From positions 1-6,709 of the forward strand of contig DATGXO010000105.1 of the NCBI GenBank assembly GCA_035298965.1: a DNA stretch of 6,709 nucleotides. Reading direction: 5' to 3'. The stretch is from CAJCBL01 sp035298965. Its GTDB lineage: Bacteria; Verrucomicrobiota; Verrucomicrobiia; Opitutales; Opitutaceae. Below the pieces are notes generated by a model that searched no databases, was not told the origin of the DNA, and saw only the letters and a list, made by a program, of their open reading frames with translations. Of this stretch, positions 1 to 5,338 are shown piece after piece; position 1 is the stretch's first letter; the number at the start of each line of letters is the position of its first letter. The position numbers and the translations under genes were made by a program.

Positions 1-509
1 CGACGCTGGTTCGCAACGGAGCTCCGGATACGCCGCCCGCTCGCGTCATCAAGGCTCCGCTGGGCCAGGTCCTCGTGGCCGCGGCCGACCGCGCCGCAGT
101 GGCGACCGGTTTTCTCGGCGGCGCCGATATCGCTACCGGCCCGCTCCACGTCTCTTGCCCGCGCTTCGGCCGCGATTTCGCCACCGTCGCCGCCGTCGCG
201 CTCGACGAAAAACCGCTGACCGGCTCCGCGCGCGTCCTCGTCACGATCGTCGCGCGCGCCGAGAACACCGGCATGAAGTGGAACGCCGCCCACAATTCCG
301 TCGGCACCGATTGGGGCCATGGCCCGACGATCGCCGAGCGCGTGCCCGCCACGGTCAGCCTCGCCGTCGCGGGCCCGCGCACCGTCTACGCGTTGAAGCC
401 CGACGGCACCCGCGCGCGCAAGGTGAAGACCACATACAAAGACGGCCTCCTCACCTTCACCGTCTCGCCGAAGGACAACACCCTCCACTACGAACTCGTG
501 GCGCGGTAG
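1..509 (+). CDS. C-terminal part of a probable secreted glycoside-hydrolase-like protein (5' end missing)
   Basis: The reading frame is open from base 3 at the left edge to the TAG at 507-509 (168 codons visible), so the true start lies outside the window. The GTG at 75 is internal, because the frame continues upstream without a stop. The visible part is rich in alternating hydrophobic residues and predicted beta strands (VLVTIVARAEN, ATVSLAV, LLTFTVS), with no membrane segment. It contains NTGMKW and a DWGHGPTIAERVPATV stretch followed by a strand-rich tail (TVYALKPDGTR). This looks like the C-terminal beta-sandwich that follows the TIM barrel in some secreted glycoside hydrolases; that match is from memory of the style, and no catalytic residues are visible. 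Other extracellular beta-sandwich proteins are possible. I am confident it is coding and not confident of the enzyme class. Confidence 0.75.
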   Translation, partial: TLVRNGAPDTPPARVIKAPLGQVLVAAADRAAVATGFLGGADIATGPLHVSCPRFGRDFATVAAVALDEKPLTGSARVLVTIVARAENTGMKWNAAHNSVGTDWGHGPTIAERVPATVSLAVAGPRTVYALKPDGTRARKVKTTYKDGLLTFTVSPKDNTLHYELVAR

Positions 510-526
510 CGCAGCGCCACCGCGCC
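498..526 (+). terminator. Possible GC-rich hairpin spanning the stop codon of the first gene
   Basis: Two mutually exclusive perfect stems can form here. GTGGCGC (498-504) pairs with GCGCCAC (514-520), or GGCGCGGT (500-507) pairs with ACCGCGCC (519-526). Both overlap the TAG stop. There is no proper T tract after either stem (only GGTTTC at 530-535), so it is not a textbook intrinsic terminator. In DNA this GC-rich, stems of 7-8 bp can also occur by chance. Confidence 0.3.
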
Positions 527-631
527 TGCGGTTTCGCGGCCGCCTGCGATGTGCGGCGCCACCGCAAGCGTTCACCGGGCGCGCACGAATTTCCGCTCGG
601 GCGCTCGCCGGCGCTCGTTTCGCGCCACCGC
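514..631 (+). repeat. Three copies of the 10-mer GCGCCACCGC in the 510-677 gap
   Basis: The 168-nt gap between the first gene and the nucleotidyltransferase holds GCGCCACCGC at 514-523, 556-565 and 622-631, all in the same orientation, spaced 42 and 66 nt apart. The first copy is part of the hairpin at the end of the upstream gene. The third is directly followed by a small stem, CGGCGC (631-636) with GCGCCG (646-651). No promoter with recognisable -35/-10 boxes and no Shine-Dalgarno sequence can be seen in this gap. The copies may be decayed repeat units or simply compositional. Confidence 0.35.
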
Positions 632-677
632 GGCGCCCCTTGCCAGCGCCGGCCCTTTCGACTTCGCTCGGCCGCGA

Positions 678-1610
678 ATGGCCGCTCCCACACTCCTCGT
701 CCTCGCCGCCGGCATGGGCTCCCGCTACGGCGGGCTCAAACAGATCGATCCCGTCGGCCCCGGCGGAGAGACGATCCTCGACTATGCGGTCTTCGATGCG
801 ATCCGCGCGGGCTTCGGCCGCGTCGTCTTCGTGATTCGCCGCGACTTCGCGGACGCTTTCAACACGCAGGTCGCCGCGAAGTACGCCGGGCGCATCCGGG
901 TCGACACCGTTTTCCAATCGATCGATGCCCTGCCGCCCGGCGCCGCCGTGCCCGCCGGCCGCGAAAAACCGTGGGGAACCGGCCACGCCGTGTGGTGCGC
1001 ACGCGAGGCGATCGGCGAGCCGTTCGCCGTGATCGGCGCCGACGACTTCTTCGGCCGCGATGCATTCGTGCAACTCGCCGCGTTTCTCAGCTCCGCGGGC
1101 GCACCGCACTCGCCTCTCGCCTCACGCCTCTCGCCTGCGGCGGCTGCGCCCGCCGCCTTCGCCATGGTCGGCTATCGCCTAGCCAACACGCTTTCGGAGA
1201 ATGGCGCCGTCGCACGAGGCGTGTGCACCACGGGCGTCGATGGACGATTGCAAACCGTCGTCGAGAACACCGGCATCCTGCGCAGCGATGTCGGCGCCGG
1301 CCGCAAGTACACCGGCGAGGAGATCGTCTCGATGAACTGCTGGGCGTTCACGCCCGCATTCTTTCCCGCGCTCGATCGCCAGTGGCGCGCGTTCATCGCC
1401 GCACGCGGCTCCGAGCTGAAATCCGAATTCTACCTACCCGAGGCCGTCTCGCAGCAGGTCGCCGCCGGCACCGCGACCGTCGAGGTCCGCCCGACGAGCG
1501 CCGAGTGGTTCGGCGTAACGTACCGCGAGGACAAACCGCGCGTGCAGGCCGCCCTCGCCGCGCTCGCCGCCCGCGGCGATTATCCCGTGCCACTTTTTCC
1601 GAAGCTGTAG
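678..1610 (+). CDS. NTP-transferase family sugar nucleotidyltransferase
   Basis: 310 residues, a GT-A/Rossmann-like nucleotidyltransferase that would transfer a nucleotide from an NTP to a phosphorylated sugar or similar phosphate, probably in the cytoplasm. Residues 6-22 carry the signature LLVLAAGMGSRYGGLKQ (the G-x-G-S-R...K nucleotide-binding loop). KPWGTGHAVW (97-106) is the base-recognition segment, and VIGADDFFG (118-126) holds the metal-binding aspartates. SMNCWAFTP (218-226) and EWFGVTYREDKP (275-286) are typical later blocks of this group. The ATG at 678 is chosen because it puts the first beta strand at the N terminus; upstream in-frame codons only encode Arg/Ala-rich sequence. There is no Shine-Dalgarno. 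Residues about 139-160 (SAGAPHSPLASRLSPAAAAP) form an unusual low-complexity insertion before the conserved FAMVGYRLANTLSE block. The stop codon lies inside a downstream REP-like repeat. The family is clear; the sugar substrate cannot be read from the sequence. Confidence 0.9.
   Translation: MAAPTLLVLAAGMGSRYGGLKQIDPVGPGGETILDYAVFDAIRAGFGRVVFVIRRDFADAFNTQVAAKYAGRIRVDTVFQSIDALPPGAAVPAGREKPWGTGHAVWCAREAIGEPFAVIGADDFFGRDAFVQLAAFLSSAGAPHSPLASRLSPAAAAPAAFAMVGYRLANTLSENGAVARGVCTTGVDGRLQTVVENTGILRSDVGAGRKYTGEEIVSMNCWAFTPAFFPALDRQWRAFIAARGSELKSEFYLPEAVSQQVAAGTATVEVRPTSAEWFGVTYREDKPRVQAALAALAARGDYPVPLFPKL
1109..1136 (+). repeat. 14-nt near-perfect tandem duplication inside the nucleotidyltransferase gene
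   Basis: CTCGCCTCTCGCCT (1109-1122) is followed directly by CACGCCTCTCGCCT (1123-1136), 13 of 14 bases identical. The unit is itself built of CTCGCC-like heptamers. Being 14 nt it is not a codon multiple, so the two copies are read in different frames; together with the GCGGCGGCTGCGCCCGCCGCC tract (in pieces, 1137-1157) they encode the low-complexity loop at residues about 144-160 of the enzyme. Confidence 0.6.
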
Positions 1611-1668
1611 GCCAGGTCGGCGACCTGGCCCAGAAACGAACCAGCCACGTCACCGACGTGGCCTACAG
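1605..1668. repeat. BIME-like pair of inverted REP-type palindromes
   Basis: Two related palindromic units in opposite orientation. Unit 1 (1605-1630) begins CTGTAGGCC and has a perfect 10-bp stem, GGCCAGGTCG (1610-1619) with CGACCTGGCC (1621-1630). Unit 2 (1644-1668) is inverted, ends GGCCTACAG, and has an 8-bp stem, GCCACGTC (1644-1651) with GACGTGGC (1655-1662), loop ACC. Read in the same orientation the units match at 22 of 25 positions; two of the three differences are a compensatory G-C to C-G swap in the stem and the third is in the loop. The 13-nt spacer is 1631-1643. The whole element can also fold as one long imperfect hairpin. The left unit includes the TAG stop (1608-1610) of the nucleotidyltransferase. 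The structure matches the known REP/BIME type spread by RAYT transposases; no RAYT gene is in the window. It could also attenuate or terminate transcription. Confidence 0.8.
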
Positions 1669-1695
1669 CAGTTCGATCCAACCTCCACTCTCTCC

Positions 1696-2544
1696 ATGAA
1701 ACTCTCCCGCGCCGATGCCGATGTCTTCGCGCCCGCCGGCGGCGATCCCGCCGCGGCGCTCGCGCGTGTCACGCATCTCTGCGTCGCCGCGCATCAGGAC
1801 GACATCGAGATCATGGCGCACGCCGGCATCTGCGACTGCCTCGAGCAACCCGGCAAGGCGTTCGGCGGCGTGGTCGTCACGAATGGCGCCGGCTCGCCCC
1901 GCTCCGGCCGCTATGCCGCGTTCACCGACGACCAGATGATTTCCGTGCGCCGCGAGGAACAACGTCGCGCGGCTTCACTCGGCCACTACGCCATCCAACT
2001 CCAACTCGCCCACCCGAGCGCCGACGTGAAACGCCCCGGGCACGCCGGCGTGGCCGCCGACCTCACCGCGATCTTCGCTGGCTGCTCGCCCGAAGTGGTC
2101 TATCTCCACAACCCGGCCGACAAACACGACACCCATGTCGCCGTGCTCGCGCGCTGCCTTGAGGCATTGCGCACGCTGCCGCCCGATCGTCGGCCGCGCC
2201 GCGTGCTCGGCTGCGAAGTCTGGCGCGATCTCGATTGGCTCGTCGACGCCGACAAGGTTGCTCTCGACGCCGGCCGCCGACCCGAGCTCGCGCAGGAGTT
2301 GTTGCGGGCGTTCGATTCCCAGATCGCCGGCGGGAAACGCTACGATCTCGCCGTCGCCGGTCGCCGCGCCGCACATGCGACCTTCCACACCTCTCACGCG
2401 ACCGACCGGCTCGCCGGCATCACGTGGGCGATGGATCTAGCGCCGTTGCTCGCCGAGCCTGCGCCGGATCTGGAGGCGTTCGCACTCGCGGCGATCGATC
2501 GGTTGCGCGACGACGTGAGAAGTCGAATCGCGCGCGTTTCGTGA
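1696..2544 (+). CDS. PIG-L family zinc-dependent deacetylase
   Basis: 282 residues, a soluble LmbE/PIG-L fold enzyme; members remove acetyl groups from N-acetylglucosamine-type sugars or conjugates using one zinc ion. VAAHQDDIEIM (residues 30-40) is the family's AHxDD motif, giving candidate zinc ligands H33 and D36 and catalytic D35. YLHNPADKHDTHVAV (136-150) supplies the second HxxH block, H144 and H147. GCEVWRDLDW (172-181) and GGKRYDLAVAGRR (212-224) are later conserved-looking blocks. Gln replaces the common Pro in AHPDD; from memory AHQDDIEIM with NPADKHDTH marks a distinct PIG-L subgroup. The ATG at 1696 begins a short N-terminal segment before the first beta strand; the leader is pyrimidine-rich with no Shine-Dalgarno, only 27 nt after the REP-type element. 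No signal peptide, so cytoplasmic. The preceding nucleotidyltransferase suggests amino-sugar metabolism, but the substrate is unknown. Confidence 0.88.
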   Translation: MKLSRADADVFAPAGGDPAAALARVTHLCVAAHQDDIEIMAHAGICDCLEQPGKAFGGVVVTNGAGSPRSGRYAAFTDDQMISVRREEQRRAASLGHYAIQLQLAHPSADVKRPGHAGVAADLTAIFAGCSPEVVYLHNPADKHDTHVAVLARCLEALRTLPPDRRPRRVLGCEVWRDLDWLVDADKVALDAGRRPELAQELLRAFDSQIAGGKRYDLAVAGRRAAHATFHTSHATDRLAGITWAMDLAPLLAEPAPDLEAFALAAIDRLRDDVRSRIARVS

Positions 2545-2631
2545 GCTGGGAGCGGATCCGCTATTGAGAAATGCAGACGGTTTCCCGTTTGAGCCTTTGC
2601 CCGGCTCACGGGTGAATTCGTCTCCGCCCCG
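2545..2631 (+). other. 87-nt spacer with two small inverted repeats
   Basis: Between the deacetylase and the transporter lie a 12-bp perfect palindrome, AGCGGATCCGCT (2551-2562), and a short stem TGAGCC (2590-2595) with GGCTCA (2603-2608), loop of 7. Neither is followed by a T tract. I see no convincing promoter boxes and no Shine-Dalgarno before the ATG at 2632. The palindrome could be an operator or chance. Confidence 0.25.
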
Positions 2632-3540
2632 ATGCTCTTCGCCTTTCTCACCACGATATTCTGGTCGTTCAGCGCGATCTTTGCGCGACGGCTCGTCGGC
2701 ACGCTCGGCAGCACGCTCGCCAATCTCAGCCGCTGCCTGCTCGCCGTGCTGCTGCTGGGGTTGTGGGCCTTCCTCTTCGGACAAGGCTGCCGGGGCGAGG
2801 GTCTGGGGTGGTATCTGTTGAGCGGCATGGTCGGGTTCGGGCTCGGCGACATCACACTCTACTTCGCCCTCGCGCGGATCGGCTCGAGGCTGACGATTCT
2901 GCTCACGCAGTGTCTCGCCGCGCCGTTCGCGATCCTGATCGAGTGGCTCTGGCTCGATACCGCGCTCACGTTGCCGCAACTCCTCTGCACGGCCGGCGTG
3001 CTGGTGGGCGTGTCGGCCGCCCTCGTACCCAAGGACAACGTTCACATTCCCTCCCGCACGCTCTGGAGCGGAATCGGGTTCGGGGTGCTCGCCGCGCTCG
3101 GCCAGGGACTGGGCGCGGTCATCAGCCGCAAGGCCTACGCGCTGTCGCTCGCCTCCGGCGTGCGGATCGATGGCGGCACGGCGGCGTTCCAACGCATCCT
3201 CGCTGGCGCGGCCATCGGCTTCGGGGCGTGGTGGCTGCTGCGCCATCGCGCCGGTGAGCAGCGGTGGTCCGGCCTCACGACGGCACTACAGACGCGGCGT
3301 TTTCGGCTGACCCTTCTCGCCGCGGCGCTCTGCGGGCCGGTGCTCGGGGTCGGTTGTTACCAGTGGGCGTTGGCGACGGCACCGAGCGGGCTCGTGCTGC
3401 CGATCGTGGCGCTCTGCCCGATCGCGATCATCCCGTTCAGCTGGTGGCTGGAAGGCGACCGGCCGAAGCCACGCTCGATCATCGGCGGAGCGGCGGCGGT
3501 GGCCTGCGCCATCGCGCTCGCGCGCCTGCGCACCGGTTAG
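2632..3540 (+). CDS. EamA/DMT-superfamily membrane transporter
   Basis: 302 residues, very hydrophobic, with the duplicated EamA layout of about ten transmembrane helices. The first repeat is about residues 1-132 (starting MLFAFLTTIFWSFSAIFARR and including GDITLYFALARIGSRLTILLTQCLAAPFAILIEWLWL) and the second about 145-298. The second repeat ends in the characteristic block PSGLVLPIVALCPIAIIPFS followed by GDRPKPRSIIGGAAAV, matching the family pattern of a proline-containing helix, a short acidic/basic loop and a final Gly-rich helix. DMT proteins typically export or exchange small metabolites across the inner membrane; the substrate cannot be inferred. The ATG at 2632 places the first helix at the N terminus as usual. 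The stop overlaps the stop of the convergent gene by 4 bases. It is co-directional with the deacetylase, but the 87-nt gap leaves operon membership open. Confidence 0.9.
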   Translation: MLFAFLTTIFWSFSAIFARRLVGTLGSTLANLSRCLLAVLLLGLWAFLFGQGCRGEGLGWYLLSGMVGFGLGDITLYFALARIGSRLTILLTQCLAAPFAILIEWLWLDTALTLPQLLCTAGVLVGVSAALVPKDNVHIPSRTLWSGIGFGVLAALGQGLGAVISRKAYALSLASGVRIDGGTAAFQRILAGAAIGFGAWWLLRHRAGEQRWSGLTTALQTRRFRLTLLAAALCGPVLGVGCYQWALATAPSGLVLPIVALCPIAIIPFSWWLEGDRPKPRSIIGGAAAVACAIALARLRTG

Positions 3541-5042
3541 GCGATGAGGCCGCGTTTGCGGCGCCATTGGCGCACCGCAGCGACGCCGAGCGTGCCGACA
3601 CCGAGCGCGAGCGCATAGACCGCGGGCTCCGGCACGGGAGTGAAGACGAGGTTCAGCGACGAGCCGCTCTGCACCAAGGAAAACTGCCCGCCGCCGAGCG
3701 CGTTGCCCGCCTCGAACAGCGTGGAGTCGATCGTCACGTTGCGGGGCGAAAGGCCGGAGATCGTCGCGCTCGTGAGCAACGTCCAGACGTAGCTCTGGGA
3801 GTTGTCGAAACCGGCGACCGCTCCGCTCGTCCCGTCGGTGCCCAGGCCGATCAATTCGAGCGTGAACGGATTCGTATCCGTCGCCCCGATCGAGAGCGCG
3901 CCGCCCAAGCGGAGAAAATCCCAGCCGGTGCCGGCGGCGCCTCCGGCGTTGGCGATCTGCCACTCGTAGCTGCCGCCGCCGTTCCACGTCTGCGCGCCAG
4001 TGGTGAGCGTCCCGATGGTCGACACGCCCGAGGCGGACATCGCGCCCGGCGAGACGGTGCCGTCGAGGATGACGCTGGCGTCGTTCGTCGTGCCGGTGCC
4101 CGCGAACACCGCGCCGTGGGCCACGGTGATCGTGGACTCGCGGGAGACCGAGCCGTTGAGGACGAGCGTGCCGGCGAGGATCCGCGTCGCGCCGGTGTAG
4201 GTATTGGCGCGCGTAAGCGTGACGATGCCGTTGGTCGTTTTCGTGAGGCCGACCGACGTCGCGTCGCCCAGCCACCAATTCGGCGAGAACGGGTTCGAGA
4301 GGATGACGTCGGCCGTGCCGCTGCGCACATCGAACGCATTCGCGGAGGTTGCGGAACTGGTCAGCACGCCCAACGCGGCGGAAGCGCCGCCGGTGATGGT
4401 GCCGCCGTTCAGCGTAAACACATCCGTGTCCTCGATGAAGTTGCCGAGGTCGAAAGTGCCGCCGTTGAGCGTGAGCGCGCAGTCGCGGTTGATGAAATCA
4501 AGGTCGGTCGTGCCACCGAGGCGGACGGTGCCGGCGTTGACGGAGAGCGATCCCGTGAAGGTGTTCTCGGCGGTGAGCGTGAGCACGCCGTCGCCAGCCT
4601 TGAGCACGTTGATGTTCGTGCCTGCCAGCACCGCGCTGATCGTGGCGACACTGGTGCTGGTCCCGGCGACGGTGATCGTGGGAGAAACGCCGGTGAGCGT
4701 GATCGAGTTGCCCGTGAGCGTGTAGCCGGAGGTCGAGAAGAGCAGGCCGTTGGCGGAGATGCCGGTGCTGACATTCACGCTCCCGCTCGTACCACCGAAA
4801 ATGGCGCGATTCGACCCGCCGTTCCGCCAACGTGTGAGCGTGCCGTTTGCAGTGTCGCGGTGCCAACGGTTGTTGTTGCTCGTGTCCCACGTTCCCGTAC
4901 CGCCCGTGCCGGTGGTCTTCCCGTTCGCGTCCCAATAATAGTCGGCGGCGCCGATCGGTGAGACGGCGGTTAACGGGAGCGCAAGCAGCCCAAGAAGCTG
5001 CAACAGACGGCGCGTTCGGTGCACAGGGGATGGCAGGAACAT
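3537..5042 (-). CDS. Secreted PEP-CTERM protein with autotransporter-associated beta-strand repeats
   Basis: 501 residues from the ATG at 5042. Residues 1-33 form a signal peptide: basic start ending HRTRR, hydrophobic LLQLLGLLALPLTAV (13-27), cleavage near A32/A33 before DYYWD. The mature part is Gly/Thr/Ser/Asn-rich, beta-helix-like. Two autotransporter-associated beta-strand repeats are clear: around 147-177 (AGDGVLTLTAENTFTG, then AGTVRLGG) and 266-297 (TTNGIVTLTRANTYTG, then AGTLVLNG). A weaker TLNGG unit occurs at 191-195 and 210-214. The C terminus is a sorting signal: VPEP (470-473), hydrophobic AVYALALGVGTLGVAAV (474-490) and basic RQWRRKRG. Such proteins are exported by Sec and, in characterised systems, processed by exosortase at the inner membrane; none is encoded here. 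The frame is open upstream to 5192 with ATGs at 5102 and 5042; 5042 is chosen because it gives a normal signal peptide. No Shine-Dalgarno is visible. Likely a surface, matrix or adhesive protein; its exact function is unknown. Confidence 0.9.
   Translation of the reverse strand: MFLPSPVHRTRRLLQLLGLLALPLTAVSPIGAADYYWDANGKTTGTGGTGTWDTSNNNRWHRDTANGTLTRWRNGGSNRAIFGGTSGSVNVSTGISANGLLFSTSGYTLTGNSITLTGVSPTITVAGTSTSVATISAVLAGTNINVLKAGDGVLTLTAENTFTGSLSVNAGTVRLGGTTDLDFINRDCALTLNGGTFDLGNFIEDTDVFTLNGGTITGGASAALGVLTSSATSANAFDVRSGTADVILSNPFSPNWWLGDATSVGLTKTTNGIVTLTRANTYTGATRILAGTLVLNGSVSRESTITVAHGAVFAGTGTTNDASVILDGTVSPGAMSASGVSTIGTLTTGAQTWNGGGSYEWQIANAGGAAGTGWDFLRLGGALSIGATDTNPFTLELIGLGTDGTSGAVAGFDNSQSYVWTLLTSATISGLSPRNVTIDSTLFEAGNALGGGQFSLVQSGSSLNLVFTPVPEPAVYALALGVGTLGVAAVRQWRRKRGLIA
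3557..3579 (+). terminator. Possible hairpin terminator for the transporter, inside the convergent gene's 3' end
   Basis: TGCGG (3557-3561) pairs with CCGCA (3575-3579), and CGCC (3562-3565) with GGCG (3569-3572), loop ATT and a 2-nt bulge. It starts 16 nt after the transporter stop. There is no T tract, so it is at most a weak or factor-dependent terminator; on the other strand these bases encode the basic C-terminal tail of the PEP-CTERM protein. Confidence 0.2.
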
Positions 5043-5140
5043 ACCAGAATGCCAGGACCCCACGCCTGAGAAGAAAATCGGTGCCGCGTTCTGCGACACC
5101 ATTCTGCAGGTCGTCGGTGGGGGCGATGACGTGTGGATGA

Positions 5141-5215
5141 GAACTAGTGTATTTCCCTCGGCGCAAGCCGGGAAGAAACACCCAAGGCACACTCCCCAAT
5201 AAGGAACTAGGGTAT
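5141..5215 (+). promoter_or_regulatory. Pair of CTAG-centred repeats, candidate operator sites
   Basis: GAACTAGTGTAT (5141-5152) and GAACTAGGGTAT (5204-5215) are 11/12 identical, in the same orientation, and start exactly 63 nt apart, which is about six turns of B-DNA. Each contains a CTAG core, a tetranucleotide that is under-represented in many bacterial genomes. The first core sits in the palindrome ACTAGT. The first copy is about 100 nt upstream of the PEP-CTERM start. This arrangement suits a DNA-binding regulator or duplicated promoter elements; the regulator is unknown. Confidence 0.45.
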
Positions 5216-5240
5216 CAACCTCAGATCACAAAACACTCAC

Positions 5241-5281
5241 CGGCTGGCGCAGGAACGTTGCGCGACCTGCGCCACGAGCCG
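5241..5281 (+). other. Long stem-loop in the leader of the GYF_2 membrane-protein gene
   Basis: CGGCTGGCGCAGG (5241-5253) pairs with CCTGCGCC (5266-5273) and, after a 3-nt bulge ACG, with AGCCG (5277-5281): 13 base pairs in all, 12-nt loop (5254-5265). Without the bulge the inner stem is 9 perfect pairs (5245-5253 with 5266-5274). It ends 57 nt before the chosen start codon. It might be a leader structure of the mRNA, a REP-like unit or chance in GC-rich sequence; no T tract follows. Confidence 0.4.
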
Positions 5282-5338
5282 CGCGCCGACTGGGCCAGCG
5301 CCTTGCGAAGCAGCGTCCACGTCCCATCATGCGCCGCC

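Larger units (their letters stand above)
5043..5338. promoter_or_regulatory. Divergent intergenic control region
   Basis: This 296-nt region separates two divergently transcribed genes and should contain promoters for both. Its middle (about 5131-5240) is more AT-rich than the surroundings. It holds the paired GAACTAG(T/G)GTAT elements and a long hairpin, listed separately. On the minus strand the paired elements read TACCCT and TACACT, which are only weak -10 look-alikes, and I find no good -35 box at proper spacing. No sigma-54 type GG-N10-GC site stands out. The long in-frame extensions of both flanking genes into this region are not protein-like and were excluded. Confidence 0.5.

Noticed and set aside
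1605..1668. Reading the double palindrome as a CRISPR fragment or a tRNA
   Set aside because: Only two units, inverted rather than direct, with no further spacers and no cloverleaf; REP/BIME fits better.
155..1699. 514-codon open frame on the + strand across the first gene, the gap and the nucleotidyltransferase
   Set aside because: Extremely Arg-rich, no recognisable domains, and out of frame with two well-supported genes; typical of shadow frames in GC-rich DNA.
2437..3246. 269-codon minus-strand frame antisense to the transporter
   Set aside because: Composed of Glu/Arg/Gln/Pro without hydrophobic core; a shadow of the transporter codons.
3264..4961. 565-codon + strand frame antisense to the PEP-CTERM gene
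   Set aside because: Arg/Glu/Ala-rich low-complexity product that starts inside the transporter and mirrors the codon bias of the opposite gene; no motif or plausible start signal.
5043..5192. Upstream extension of the PEP-CTERM protein to 5192 or to the ATG at 5102
   Set aside because: Would put 20-50 extra residues before a normal signal peptide and cover the likely promoter region.
5221..5245. CRP-like half site TGTGA on the minus strand (TCACA at 5226-5230)
   Set aside because: Only one half-site is present; the partner half does not match at the required spacing.
5147..5338. Upstream extension of the GYF_2 protein from the GTG at 5147
   Set aside because: The GYF_2 domain begins right at the ATG at 5339 and the extension has no domain character while covering the repeat sites and hairpin.
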